Of a DNA stretch of 64,000 nucleotides, positions 42,642-52,854 are shown piece by piece. Position numbers and translations under genes: made by a program. Source of the DNA: Actinomadura sp. NAK00032 (GTDB taxonomy: Bacteria > Actinomycetota > Actinomycetes > Streptosporangiales > Streptosporangiaceae); contig NZ_CP054932.1 of the NCBI RefSeq assembly GCF_013364275.1, forward strand, positions 1,116,001 to 1,180,000, read 5' to 3'. Each line of letters starts with the position of its first letter. Positions within the stretch are counted from its first letter, which is position 1. The notes below the pieces were generated by a model that did not search any database, was not told the DNA's origin, and saw only the letters and a list, made by a program, of their open reading frames with translations.

Positions 42642-43826
42642 ATGAACCGACGGAACACCGGGACTCCGCGACGACTGATCGTCATGGTCCTGACCGCGTG
42701 CCTGGCATCGACGGCCGGAGCATGCACGAACCCGCCCACGTCGAGATCGGAACCCGGCTCCCCCTCAGCCACCGCCGCGGGAGCCACGGCGACGCTGCCC
42801 CGCCCGACCGGAAGCTCCGCGGTCGGACGCACCACCCTGCACCTTGTCGACAAGGCGCGCCGGGACCCTTGGACACCGACGGCTGGGGCACGAGAGCTGA
42901 TGGTGACGATGTACTACCCCGCCAAACCCGGAACCGGCGGCTCGGCGGCCTCGTACATGACCGTCCGGGAAGCCCGGCTGCTCCTGCAGCGCAAGGCTCC
43001 CCAAGCCGTCGGCGCAGCGGGCACCATCGCCCGCCTGGGCATCCACGCACGATCTGACGCCGAGCCGGTGTCCGGCCGGTACCCGATGGTGCTGCTATCG
43101 CCTGGATTCACACTCCCGCGCACCACCCTGACCGGCCTCAGCGAAGACCTGGCCAGTCGCGGATACGTCGTCGCGCTGATGGATCACACCTATGAATCCG
43201 CAGGCACCGCCTTCCCCGATGGCCGCACCCTCGGCTGCGCCGCCATCTGCGACCGACCGCCCAGCGGCGGGCTGGCCACCGTGATCCGCAACCGGGTCAC
43301 CGACGTGAGGTTCGTCCTCGACCGGCTCACCGGCCCCCGCCCGGCCTGGCGCCATGCCCGCATGATCGACCCAGCCCGGATCGGTATGGCCGGACACTCC
43401 CTCGGCGGAGCCGCGGCCGCAGCGGCGATGACCGCGGACGACCGGATCCGCGCCGGCGCGAACATGGACGGCACCTTCCGCGCCCCGCTCCCCACCAGCG
43501 GCTTGGACCGGCCCTTTCTCCTGCTCGGCTCCCAGTCCGACCACGCCCCGGGCAAGGACCACACCTGGGACCGTGACTGGGCACGGCTGCACGGTTGGAA
43601 ACGCTGGCTGACGGTGACCGGCGCCGACCACAACACCTTCACCGATCTCCCGGTGCTGGAACAGTTGCTGCGCAGGCCCGGCAACGCCCTGCGCGCGCAA
43701 CGCGCGCAACAGATCACCCGGATCGTGATCGCCGCCTTCTTCGACCAGCACCTCAAGCACGAGTCCCAGACACCGCTCGACCAGCGGACACCCGCGCTTC
43801 CCGAGGTCACCTTCCACCGTCCTTGA
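42642..43826 (+). CDS. Lipoprotein alpha/beta hydrolase (PAF-acetylhydrolase-like)
   Basis: 394 residues with a lipoprotein signal ending ASTAGAC (Cys28). Nucleophile Ser253 sits in MAGHSLGG; the likely acid is in LLGSQSDHAPG and the His in VTGADHNTFTDL. GRYPMVLLSPGFTLPRTTLT and VDKARRDPW are typical of the platelet-activating-factor acetylhydrolase/chlorophyllase group. It is anchored outside the cytoplasmic membrane. Proximity to the exporter operon suggests a shared role such as lipid or antibiotic handling. Confidence 0.88.
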   Translation: MNRRNTGTPRRLIVMVLTACLASTAGACTNPPTSRSEPGSPSATAAGATATLPRPTGSSAVGRTTLHLVDKARRDPWTPTAGARELMVTMYYPAKPGTGGSAASYMTVREARLLLQRKAPQAVGAAGTIARLGIHARSDAEPVSGRYPMVLLSPGFTLPRTTLTGLSEDLASRGYVVALMDHTYESAGTAFPDGRTLGCAAICDRPPSGGLATVIRNRVTDVRFVLDRLTGPRPAWRHARMIDPARIGMAGHSLGGAAAAAAMTADDRIRAGANMDGTFRAPLPTSGLDRPFLLLGSQSDHAPGKDHTWDRDWARLHGWKRWLTVTGADHNTFTDLPVLEQLLRRPGNALRAQRAQQITRIVIAAFFDQHLKHESQTPLDQRTPALPEVTFHRP

Positions 43827-43929
43827 TCAACCAGCTCCGACAGGTCGCATACCTCATCCACGAGCGCACGATGGACGGCCCGGCCGCGCCGAACGTGTGG
43901 GGCTCCAATATGACCGTGGGGCGGATACC

Positions 43930-45159
43930 TCACCGGGCGAGATCGTCCTCAGCGTCGAACACGTCCGCCGGCCTCTCGCTCCAGGCATCGACGTCCCCGA
44001 GGGGAATGGCGAGAGCTGCCAGGACTGCCGCGACCGCAAGGACTGCTGCGAGTGTCAGGGCGCCGGGGAGGGACCAGGTCGCGACCGGTCCGGCGATCGC
44101 GGCTCCCACAGCGAATCCGGTGATCTTCAAGCTGGCGCCGGTGGTGAAGATCTGGCCGCGCAGGTGCTCCGGGGCCTCCCGGTGACGGACCGCGAACAAG
44201 GCGACCAACTGGGGGCCCTGGCCGATCCCGGCGACGACGAGGGCCACGATCAGCGCGGCTGGTCCCCCCACGGCGGCCAAGGCCAACGCGGCAGCCTGGA
44301 CCAGCGCGCTGACCCAGAGGATCGTGTCGGGGGCGATGGCGTGCGGAAACCGCGCCAGCAGGGCGTTGGCCGCCAGGGCGGAGATCGCCGAGCAGGACAG
44401 GAGCATCACTCCCTGGCTCGCTCCGCCCAGGACACGCTCACCGAGCAAAGGGAGGCAGGCGGTCAGCATGCCCTGCGCGGTGCAGCACACCACCGAGACG
44501 AGGGTCGCTCGCGCCAGAAGGCGCTTCTCGGCGATGACTCGCATTCCGGCAGCAAGGTCGCTGATCAGTGGGGCCGGCCGGGCGTCCGGCGCCCGAGCGG
44601 GGTGGGCGGGGACTCTCCACGCGGCGGGCAGGGCCAAAGCGATGAGCACGGCGGAGACCACTACGGCCGTCGGCGCTCCCAGCGCTTCCGCGGCCACGCC
44701 GGTGAGAGCCGGGCCGACCAGGCTTGCCGCGCTGAAGGTCATGGCATCGAGCGCGTTCGCCCGGGGCAGGCGGTCGCCGGTCACCACTCGGGGAAGCTGG
44801 GCGGTCCACCCACCCGACAGGGTCGGTCCCAGCAGCCCGGTCACCACGGCGATCACGATGATGACCGTGAACGGGGCATGACCGAGCCCCAGCAGGATCA
44901 GGACCAGGCCCGCCGCGTACAGCGCGATCGCTCCGGCCAGCATGCGGCCCGGCCGTCCCGCTCGGTCCAGAAGTGCTCCGAGTACCGGCCCCCCGACCGC
45001 GGCGGAGACCGTGATGCCCGCGAGGAGCGACGACGCGGCCGTGGTCGACCCGGTCAAGGCGAATCCCGCCAGCATCAGCGCCGGCCCGGACATGTCGTCC
45101 CCGAGACGGGCGCCCAACGCTCCGGCGAGGTACGAGTACAACGAGTAGCGCCGCTTCAC
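43930..45159 (-). CDS. MFS transporter
   Basis: 409 residues from GTG 45159; the frame extends to 45186. About 12 membrane helices are visible, with GGPVLGALLDRAGRPGRMLA the loop 2-3 signature. TLSGGWTAQLPRVVTGDRLP and HREAPEHLRGQIFTTGASLK are typical of drug-export MFS proteins. It shares a 56-base divergent promoter with a CGNR regulator, indicating induction by the exported compound. Confidence 0.9.
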   Translation of the reverse strand: MKRRYSLYSYLAGALGARLGDDMSGPALMLAGFALTGSTTAASSLLAGITVSAAVGGPVLGALLDRAGRPGRMLAGAIALYAAGLVLILLGLGHAPFTVIIVIAVVTGLLGPTLSGGWTAQLPRVVTGDRLPRANALDAMTFSAASLVGPALTGVAAEALGAPTAVVVSAVLIALALPAAWRVPAHPARAPDARPAPLISDLAAGMRVIAEKRLLARATLVSVVCCTAQGMLTACLPLLGERVLGGASQGVMLLSCSAISALAANALLARFPHAIAPDTILWVSALVQAAALALAAVGGPAALIVALVVAGIGQGPQLVALFAVRHREAPEHLRGQIFTTGASLKITGFAVGAAIAGPVATWSLPGALTLAAVLAVAAVLAALAIPLGDVDAWSERPADVFDAEDDLAR

Positions 45160-45175
45160 CGGCGCAACGATACGG

Positions 45176-45208
45176 ATGTAACTCAAAAAACATCAATATG
45201 CGTTACAT
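45176..45208. promoter_or_regulatory. Palindromic operator between MFS and CGNR genes
   Basis: ATGTAAC (45176-45182) and GTTACAT (45202-45208) form an inverted repeat with a 19-base AT-rich spacer, in the short intergenic region between the divergent genes. Both arms overlap potential -10 elements (TACATT and TACATC), so one bound protein could repress both genes. The adjacent regulator is the obvious ligand. Confidence 0.65.
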
Positions 45209-45215
45209 TGGGGTC

Positions 45216-45806
45216 GTGGAACCCGATACCGGCGACTGGTCCACCCGCCATTCCGTGCTGACCATGGCCCGGCGGGCCGCCGCCCTGATCAACGTCCTGA
45301 CCGGTGACCGCCCTGACCCGGCGGCCGTCGCCGACGTACTCGCCACCTACGGCGAATCCGTGCAGGGCGGGCTCACCGCCGCCGATGTCACCGAGATGCG
45401 CGCGGCCGCCATCCTGCTGCGCGACGTCTTCGCCGCCGAGCACGTCGACGCCGCCGCCGCCGCCCTCAACCGCCTCCTGCGGGAACACACCGGGCCGCTT
45501 CGCCTGACCTCGCACAACGCCGGCACGCCCTGGCATCCGCACCTCGATCACGACGACAACGCTCCCTGGGGCCAGTGGCTCCTCGCCTCGTCCTGCATGG
45601 CCCTGACCGTCCTGGTCTGGGACCGGCAACGGCCACCCGGCCGGATCTGCTCATCGCCCAGCTGCCAGAACGTGTTCATCAGCCAAGGCAGCGGACCTGA
45701 ACGCCGCTACTGCTCCCGACGATGCGCCACCCGCGAACGCGTCGCGGCCCACCGCCGCGCCCGCTTCACCGGGCCGGCTCGCGAGGAAGCGCAGAACCAC
45801 CAGTAG
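45216..45806 (+). CDS. CGNR zinc-finger (ABATE-type) regulator
   Basis: 196 residues from GTG 45216, about 7 bases after a TACATT element, so a leaderless mRNA is possible; ATG 45198 is the alternative. The N-terminal ABATE-type domain includes RHSVLTMARRAAALINVLTG. The C-terminal zinc finger ICSSPSCQNVFI plus RRYCSRRCATRERVAAHRRR matches the CGNR family, with CATR in place of CGNR. It probably controls the divergent MFS gene through the shared palindrome. Confidence 0.85.
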   Translation: MEPDTGDWSTRHSVLTMARRAAALINVLTGDRPDPAAVADVLATYGESVQGGLTAADVTEMRAAAILLRDVFAAEHVDAAAAALNRLLREHTGPLRLTSHNAGTPWHPHLDHDDNAPWGQWLLASSCMALTVLVWDRQRPPGRICSSPSCQNVFISQGSGPERRYCSRRCATRERVAAHRRARFTGPAREEAQNHQ

Positions 45807-46366
45807 CGGATCGGCGGGCGTATCGCGGGGTTGCGGTATCCGGCGATCAAGCGGTCGTTGCGGCAGTACTGGTGTCGTGATCGCGCAGCATGCGCATCAC
45901 GGTGGCGGGGTGAGCGAAGCCGGCCCTTCTTCTTGCCCCTGGTGACGACGAGCCGGGCGATGTTGCGCTGGCCCACCCCTTGGACGCGCAAGTGCAGCAC
46001 TGGCACTAGGCGGTCCGGGAGACGCACGCCGCCCGCGTACGGTGTTCGAGCACGTCATCGGGCGGGACAGCAGGAACCGTGAGGCGCCCATCGCCAAGCG
46101 TGCCCGCTTCGGCGTGTCGTGGCCGGATACGGCCAACGCCACCTTGAGGTCTGCGGACAAACGCCACCTGACCAGGCCAATCATCAGTGCACGTTGGCGG
46201 ATCTCAGATGCTCTGGGAGCTCTGCCCGCTCCCAACGCTCCCAACGCTCCCAACGCGGACGGTTCAGGCGGGTGAGGAAGGTGCGGGCGGGAGCCCGTTA
46301 TCTGCGGGTCCCTGCGGACGTGCAAGGGGGGCGGCCCTGGTAATGCCCGGTGATCGTCCCGCCGGA
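45807..46366. other. Long intergenic region with short tandem repeat
   Basis: No gene is supported in this 560-base stretch. A 9-base unit GCTCCCAAC is repeated three times at 46228-46254. Several open frames overlap on both strands but none has recognisable content or a good start, so it may be a decayed gene. Confidence 0.4.
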
Positions 46367-46753
46367 TCAGTCGCGAGGGGACGCGAAGTGCCGGTTGGCG
46401 GAGGGCGACCACAGCAGGATGAAGACCGCCAGCGTCACCAGCTGGCCGATGACGACGAGCGTGCGGAGCAGAACCCCGTCGCCGACGGGCCTGCTGCCGG
46501 TGAACTGGACCGCCGGCAGGCCCGTCAGCCAGGCCCTGGCCCAGCGGCGCGGCCGCCGCAGGAGCAGCGCCAGCCAGGCGTACGCAACGCCCCATACAAG
46601 ATGGAAGACGTCCGTCAGGTCCTGCGGCGGGTACGGCAAGGCGAACACATGCCCGACGAGCAGTACCCCGATGCAGGCCGGCGCCCAGTTGACGGTCGCG
46701 GGCACTGGAGCGGCCTGGTCCGCATCGGCGCGCGCGGAGCCGTGGGCGGGCAT
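46367..46753 (-). CDS. Membrane protein of unknown function
   Basis: About 128 residues from ATG 46753; the frame is open to 46807. Three or four hydrophobic helices include IGVLLVGHVFALPYPPQ, VFHLVWGVAYAWLALLL and LVVIGQLVTLAVFILLWS. It follows the ABC permease of the PadR operon by 78 bases and may be co-transcribed. No family was recognised. Confidence 0.6.
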   Translation of the reverse strand: MPAHGSARADADQAAPVPATVNWAPACIGVLLVGHVFALPYPPQDLTDVFHLVWGVAYAWLALLLRRPRRWARAWLTGLPAVQFTGSRPVGDGVLLRTLVVIGQLVTLAVFILLWSPSANRHFASPRD

Positions 46754-46831
46754 GTCTCCTCCACTGCAGCGATCGGTGATCGTGCACTGCAGGCCGCCCA
46801 TAGGCACTGCGCGAGAAATTCTCGACTGAGA

Positions 46832-47560
46832 CTATCTCCCTGGAGATTCGAATGCCCGGGAGGCGGCGTGGGGCGATTCCTGCACGCGTACCGGGCTGAC
46901 GCGGACGGCCCTGAGCCGGAGGACGCTGGCGCCCCACGCGATGAGCACGCACACCGCCATCGTCAGGGCGAAATGGCTCGTGCCGCTGCTCAGGCTGCCG
47001 GACCCGTGCTCCTCGATCGCGTACGCCGTCAGCTCTCGGGTCGACCACAGCGGCAGGAGCTTGGCCGCCGCCCCTGCGGGGTCGACCAGAAGCTGCACGG
47101 CCATGATGGAGAGCAGCGCGAGGGCGCCTTCGAGTTCCCGGGAGATGGCGAGGCCGACGAGGGCGCCCAGCGGCGCGCCGATCAGCACGGTCGTCACCAG
47201 CAGCAGGGCCACTCCGGCGAGCCGCGGCAGATCGTCCTGGGTCACGGCGACCAGCCCGAAGTAGACCCCGGCGACGAGGACGCCGACGGCCCCGAGCGCC
47301 AGCTGCCTGCCGAAGAACAAGGCGGTCGGCGATGCTCCGATCACGCTGAGGCGCTGGTCGAGGCGGCGGGCTCCCACATGGCTGAACAGGGCCAGCGTCG
47401 CGACCGCCCAGCTCACACCGATGGACAGGAAGCGGATCGCTTGCCAGTGCACGTCGATGCGCGCCAAGTAGAACACCAACGGCAGCACGAAGACGAACAG
47501 CAGGGCCACGCGGCGGCGGATCATCTCTTGCAGGCTGATGGAGGCAACGGTCAGGAGCAT
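46832..47560 (-). CDS. ABC-2 type transporter permease
   Basis: 242 residues from ATG 47560, which overlaps the upstream stop (TGATG). Six helices are visible, and SLQEMIRRRVALLFVFVLPL is the usual ABC-2 start. FFGRQLALGAVGVLVAGVYF and LGALVGLAISRELEGALALL follow. It pairs with the overlapping ATPase gene to form an exporter under PadR control. Confidence 0.88.
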   Translation of the reverse strand: MLLTVASISLQEMIRRRVALLFVFVLPLVFYLARIDVHWQAIRFLSIGVSWAVATLALFSHVGARRLDQRLSVIGASPTALFFGRQLALGAVGVLVAGVYFGLVAVTQDDLPRLAGVALLLVTTVLIGAPLGALVGLAISRELEGALALLSIMAVQLLVDPAGAAAKLLPLWSTRELTAYAIEEHGSGSLSSGTSHFALTMAVCVLIAWGASVLRLRAVRVSPVRVQESPHAASRAFESPGR

Positions 47561-48384
47561 CAGTTCTCGCCTATCGGCTGCAGTTCCAGAACATGGTCGA
47601 CACGGTCGAGGTCGTGGAGCATGTGCGTGACGACCAGCACGCCGGCGCCTCCGTCGCGCCACCGGAAGACCTGATCCCAGAAATCGACGTAGGAGTCCTG
47701 GTCGAAGCCCTGATAGGGCTCGTCGAGCAGGATGAGTTCAGGACGGGTCAACTCGCTGAGAACCACGTTGAGTTTCTGCTGCGTCCCACCGGAGAGATGG
47801 GAGGCGATCACGTTCTTCCGAGGAGACCATCCGAGCTGGGCGGCCAGATGCGAACCGACGGAGACGGCCTCCCTGGGGTTCATCCGGTAGGCGGCACCGA
47901 AGAGCCTGAAGTGCTCCGACGGGGTCAGCAAGGGGGCGACCCCGTCGTGCTGGGGTGCGTACCCGATCCGCTCAGTGCGCTGCACCATCCCGGACGAGGC
48001 GCGAGTCAGCCCCGCGCATATGTTGAGCAGCGTTGATTTCCCCGAGCCGTTGGCTCCGACGACCGCGGCGACCTCTCCCGCGTGCAGATCCAGATTCACC
48101 CCGCGCAGGACCTGGCGGCGTCGATAGCGCTTGGTCACGTTCCGCAGACGGAGAACGACCGCGCCCCGCCTGCGTGGCGGTGGTGCCGCGTGCCTTGCGG
48201 CCTGCCGCACGGTCCGGGCGAGAGCGCCCGCATAGGACACTGCCGGCCCGTACATCGAACCGGGCTCGACCCCAGCGGCCGCCGCCTCGGCGAGTGCGTC
48301 GTTGGTCAGATCGCCGGCCTCGGTTTCCTCGATCCCGGCGTCTTTCAGATGCCGGTAAAGCAGCGTCCCCCAGGCGTCGTTCAT
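47560..48384 (-). CDS. ABC transporter ATP-binding protein with N-terminal extension
   Basis: 274 residues from ATG 48384, overlapping the PadR stop (TGATG). The first 75 residues form an unusual helical extension (LYRHLKDAGIEETEAGDLTN) ahead of the ATPase domain. Walker A is GANGSGKST, the signature SHLSGGTQQKLNVV and Walker B LILLDEPYQGFDQD. The extension might link the ATPase to its permease or to PadR signalling. The three genes are translationally coupled. Confidence 0.9.
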   Translation of the reverse strand: MNDAWGTLLYRHLKDAGIEETEAGDLTNDALAEAAAAGVEPGSMYGPAVSYAGALARTVRQAARHAAPPPRRRGAVVLRLRNVTKRYRRRQVLRGVNLDLHAGEVAAVVGANGSGKSTLLNICAGLTRASSGMVQRTERIGYAPQHDGVAPLLTPSEHFRLFGAAYRMNPREAVSVGSHLAAQLGWSPRKNVIASHLSGGTQQKLNVVLSELTRPELILLDEPYQGFDQDSYVDFWDQVFRWRDGGAGVLVVTHMLHDLDRVDHVLELQPIGEN

Positions 48385-48743
48385 CACATGCTCCCTGACG
48401 GCGCGTGCGTCCCGGTCGGGGTTTCGACTACGGCGCTCATCGCAGCGCGGAACTGCATCCAGGCACTGCGCCGCTCCTGCATGGCGGCCCGGCCGAGGTC
48501 GGTGAGTTCGTAGTACTTCCGCGGAGGGCCGGCTGGCGAGAACTCCTTCTCCGTCCGCACGAGCCCCTGCTTTTCCAGCCGCAGGAGAGCCGGATACAGA
48601 GTCCCTCCGGGAACCTCGTCGAAGCCCACTTCGGCGAGCCGCTCCACCAGTCCCCTCCCGTAGTCCCGACGATCAGCGAGCAGGCACAGCAGGCACACGT
48701 CCAGAAATCCGTGGAGCCACTGCTGCGGAATGTTCCGTGGCAT
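48384..48743 (-). CDS. PadR-family transcriptional regulator
   Basis: 119 residues. The winged-helix signature is clear: FLDVCLLCLLADRRDYGRGL, GGTLYPALLRLEKQGLVRTE and GPPRKYYELTDLGRAAM. PadR proteins commonly repress a downstream exporter operon and are released by its substrate. Here it leads the ABC operon with 1-base overlaps between all three genes. Confidence 0.93.
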   Translation of the reverse strand: MPRNIPQQWLHGFLDVCLLCLLADRRDYGRGLVERLAEVGFDEVPGGTLYPALLRLEKQGLVRTEKEFSPAGPPRKYYELTDLGRAAMQERRSAWMQFRAAMSAVVETPTGTHAPSGSM

Positions 48744-48809
48744 GCTAGGTAGCCTAACTGAGTACCGGTCCGTAGTCTAACTATCAACTGGCATTGGCCG
48801 TCCCGCGTT

Positions 48810-49064
48810 GTGGTGGCTCACCTGTCAAGCCCCGCCGCGGTGTCGCGGTCGGGGTACTACGACCGGCGCAGCCGGCCGATGTCGGCGACCGCGGAACGAC
48901 GACAGCGCCTGAGGGCGATGATCCAGGCGGTATTCGACGCCGACCACGAAACCTGCGGATGCCGCCGGATCCACGTGGTGCCGACCCACCTACATCCCCA
49001 CCTGGCCACCGTCATCGACTGTCATTCGAAGATGGTGGTCGGCTGGGCGATGGCCGATCAACCC
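48810..49064 (+). pseudogene. IS3-family transposase remnant
   Basis: About 85 codons contain AVSRSGYYDRRSRPMSATAE, ETCGCRRIHV and LATVIDCHSKMVVGWAMAD, the order seen in the second ORF of IS3 elements. The helix-turn-helix start and most of the DDE core are missing, and an internal deletion joins CRRIH to the VIDCHSK region. It is not functional. Confidence 0.72.
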
Positions 49065-49262
49065 CCGGGGGTCGGCGCCTCGGGCGGCGGCCGCAACCGG
49101 CAGCGTTGACATCACCGCCCTGCCGAGCCCGCGCCGGTGGTCCGGTTCGGGCGCGATCTGGTCGAAGACCGCGTAGGTGTCCGTGAGTCCAGCCTGTCCG
49201 GTTGCTGCGAGTGCTCCGTCGGCGGCCTGCACGACGGCCTCCAAGATCTGCCCTGTTGCGCT
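49059..49262 (-). pseudogene. GNAT acetyltransferase fragment
   Basis: The minus strand carries a fragment containing APEPDHRRGLGRAVMSTL, the acetyl-CoA-binding motif of GNAT proteins (PxHRRRGLGRAVM). The N-terminal half is absent, and the fragment runs into the IS3 remnant. It is probably a casualty of the insertion. Confidence 0.6.
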
Positions 49263-49500
49263 CAAGTGCGGCACCTAATCGGCGTCAGCCCAGGTCCGAG
49301 GCAACTCCGTTGCATTCGCGGCTGATGCTCAGCCGACCCCGTACACGGTGACGGGCGTGTGCCGGGAACATCGCTGGAAAACGAGGGTGACCAGGCCCGA
49401 TCCGTGCCCGCGAGCCAACATCGAGCAGACAGAGGGACGGAACGAGGCGAATCGGGCGGCGGGCAAACCGGGACGATCTTGCGTTTGCCCTGGTCAGGGG

Positions 49501-49576
49501 TGGTGGGTCGCGTGGGACTCGAACCCACAACCTACGGATTAAAAGTCCGGAGCTCTGCCAATTGAGCTAGCGACCC
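49501..49576 (-). tRNA. tRNA-Lys(TTT)
   Basis: On the minus strand a cloverleaf is clear: acceptor GGGTCGC pairs with GCGACCC, the D-arm is GCTCAATTGGCAGAGC, the anticodon loop CTTTTAA holds anticodon TTT, and the T-arm GTGGGTTCGAGTCCCAC is intact. The 3' CCA is encoded (49501-49503). It decodes Lys AAA/AAG. It lies next to IS3 and GNAT remnants. Confidence 0.95.
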
Positions 49577-49619
49577 GTCCCGCAAGCGTACCGAGATCGG
49601 CGGGGGGTTTGCGACGGGG

Positions 49620-50906
<1,287 letters not shown>

Positions 50907-50930
50907 GTCCTCAGCGTGCATCATGTCGGG

Positions 50931-51329
50931 ATGACGGTGAAGCCCGAAGAGATCCTGCGTGACAATTTCGCGCCGTGGGTGCTGGACCTCGGCCTCGTTC
51001 CGGAGGAGGTGGGGGACGGGACGGCGGTGCTGCGGCTGCCGTGGTCGGAGCGGCTGGCGCGGGAGGGCGGCGCGCTGTCCGGGCAGGCGCTGATGGCGGC
51101 GGCCGACACGGCGGTGGTGCTGGCGGTCTCGGGCGCCAAGGGCGGGTTCGTGCCGATGACGACCGTGCAGCTCAGCACGACCTTCCAGCGGGCCGTGAAG
51201 GGGAAGGACGTGCTGGTGCGGGCGGAGCTGTCGAAGCTCGGGCGGACGATGGCGTTCGCGGAGATCGACATGGCGGTCGATTCGGTGACCGTCGCCCATG
51301 CGAGCGCGGTTTACGCCATCATCGGGTGA
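50931..51329 (+). CDS. PaaI-type hotdog thioesterase
   Basis: 132 residues from ATG 50931. The hotdog fold is recognisable from GALSGQALMAAADTAVVLAV and FVPMTTVQLSTTFQRAVKGK, with DVLVRAELSKLGRTMAFAEI. The helix start GALSGQALMAAADTA fits PaaI-type acyl-CoA thioesterases. The dienelactone hydrolase begins 1 base after its stop, so the two are co-transcribed. Confidence 0.88.
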   Translation: MTVKPEEILRDNFAPWVLDLGLVPEEVGDGTAVLRLPWSERLAREGGALSGQALMAAADTAVVLAVSGAKGGFVPMTTVQLSTTFQRAVKGKDVLVRAELSKLGRTMAFAEIDMAVDSVTVAHASAVYAIIG

Positions 51330-51330
51330 C

Positions 51331-52011
51331 ATGACGGAGAAGGTCGTTGTTGCGGACGGTGAGTTCGACCTGCGGGTGTGGGGAGAGCGCGGTCCGGGGA
51401 TCCTGCTCATCCAAGAGATCTTCGGTGTGGGCGAGTACATGGAGGCCGTCGCCGAGGACCTGGTCGCGCTCGGGTTCGTGGTGGCGGCGCCCGACATGTT
51501 CTGGCGCATCGAGCCGAACTGGACGACCGCCCACAACGAGGAGGCCCTCCCCAAGGGGATGTCGATGGTCTCCCAGTTCGACTGGGAGAAGGGCGTAGGG
51601 GACGCTAAGGCCGCCCTGGACGTTCTCAAGGGGCTGCCGGGTGTCGGCAAGGTCGGCGTGTTGGGGTTCTGCTTCGGTGGGACGCTCGCCTATCTGCTGG
51701 GTGCCCAGGCGGAAGTCGATTCCCTGGTGTCGTTCTACGGGTCGGGTGTGCCCGGGGCTCTGGACCAGCTCGACGCCATACGGGCCCCTGTGCAGTTCCA
51801 CTTCGGTGGGGACGACGCCTACATCCCCAGGGAGGACGTCGCGAAGGTGGAGCGGGCCGCGGAGGGACGGGAGAACGTCGAGATCCACGTCCAGGAGGAC
51901 GGCGGGCACGCGTTCCACAACCGCAAGGCGCCGATGTTCTACCAGCCGGAGCCTGCGGAACGGGCGTGGCGGCTTACGGAAGCCTTCCTCAAGCGGACCC
52001 TGTTGTCATAG
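51331..52011 (+). CDS. Dienelactone hydrolase family protein
   Basis: 226 residues from ATG 51331. The catalytic Cys sits in GVLGFCFGG, the Asp in HFGGDDAYIP and the His in DGGHAFHNRKAPMF, as in carboxymethylenebutenolidase. ILLIQEIFGVGEYMEAVAED is the typical opening. It may act on lactone or related substrates downstream of the thioesterase. It ends against the convergent ADP-ribosylglycohydrolase, overlapping by 6 bases. Confidence 0.92.
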   Translation: MTEKVVVADGEFDLRVWGERGPGILLIQEIFGVGEYMEAVAEDLVALGFVVAAPDMFWRIEPNWTTAHNEEALPKGMSMVSQFDWEKGVGDAKAALDVLKGLPGVGKVGVLGFCFGGTLAYLLGAQAEVDSLVSFYGSGVPGALDQLDAIRAPVQFHFGGDDAYIPREDVAKVERAAEGRENVEIHVQEDGGHAFHNRKAPMFYQPEPAERAWRLTEAFLKRTLLS

Positions 52012-52854
52012 CGCCCACGGCGGTAGTGGCTCGCAGTGGGTGAGCCAGTCGGCGGGTGCTTTGCCGAGGATGCCGCCGACGATCGCGCAGGTCGTGTCGA
52101 TGTCCCCACCGGCGGCGGCCGTCGTCCAGAACGCGCCCTTGAAGTCGCCCAGGTGCTTCGCGGCGGCCCAGAGGGTGAACGGCACCGTGTCGTGTGCGGC
52201 GACCTGCCGGCCGTTGCCAAGGACGGCGGCCACGGTGGATGGGTCGCTGATGGTCAGTAGGCGGCGGGCCTCTTCGATGCCCTTGCGTACGGTTCCGGAC
52301 GGGACGTGCAGGAGGATCTCGTCGATGAACCTGCCCGGTGGTGGGTCGGACGGCGCGATCGATGCGGCGACGGCCACGGCGATGGCGCCCGCCACTGCCT
52401 CGGGGTGCGGGTGCGTGACCTCGGCCGAGAGCACGGCTTGGCGGGCCGCCTCAGCGGGGTCGCCGGCGAACCAGGCGCCCAGGGGCGCGACGCGCATGGC
52501 GGCGCCGTTTCCCCATGAGCCCGTGCCGCCGAACGGTTCTCTTGCGAGGGTGCGCCAGTCGCCGCCCTCCCGGACGAGCCGCAGTAGGCGCCCTGTGGAC
52601 GGGCCATAGCCGCGGTCGAAGTCGTGGTGTTCGGCGAAGCTTTGCGCTAGAGCGTCCTGGTCGATGGACCCATGGCGGGTGAGGACGAGGTAGATGGACG
52701 CGGCCATCTCGGTGTCGTCCGTCCATTGCCAGGGGGCAGGTGGAGGTGTCTGCGTCTCGAAGGCCGGTCGGTTCGCGGGGACGAAGAACTGGGAGCCCAA
52801 AGCATCGCCTAGGGCGAGGGCTTGGAGGCTCTGCAGGGAGGCGGTGGGGTTCAG
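52006..52854 (-). CDS. ADP-ribosylglycohydrolase family protein with no canonical start
   Basis: About 282 residues. ALALGDALGSQFFVP and WQWTDDTEMA are the family's metal and ADP-ribose-binding motifs, and GGDIDTTCAIVGGILG is the C-terminal metal site. It probably removes ADP-ribose from proteins or small molecules. No ATG, GTG or TTG occurs in frame ahead of the GDALG motif; CTG 52852-52854, overlapping the LuxR stop, is the best-placed candidate. The gene is translationally coupled to the LAL regulator. Confidence 0.82.
   Translation of the reverse strand: MNPTASLQSLQALALGDALGSQFFVPANRPAFETQTPPPAPWQWTDDTEMAASIYLVLTRHGSIDQDALAQSFAEHHDFDRGYGPSTGRLLRLVREGGDWRTLAREPFGGTGSWGNGAAMRVAPLGAWFAGDPAEAARQAVLSAEVTHPHPEAVAGAIAVAVAASIAPSDPPPGRFIDEILLHVPSGTVRKGIEEARRLLTISDPSTVAAVLGNGRQVAAHDTVPFTLWAAAKHLGDFKGAFWTTAAAGGDIDTTCAIVGGILGKAPADWLTHCEPLPPWAL

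Noticed and set aside
46228..46254. Three GCTCCCAAC repeats as a regulatory element
   Set aside because: Short, GC-rich and isolated; slippage is a sufficient explanation.
50922..51650. N-terminal extension of the P450 frame to 51650
   Set aside because: The extension is antisense to the thioesterase and dienelactone hydrolase genes; the P450 fold begins at the downstream ATG.
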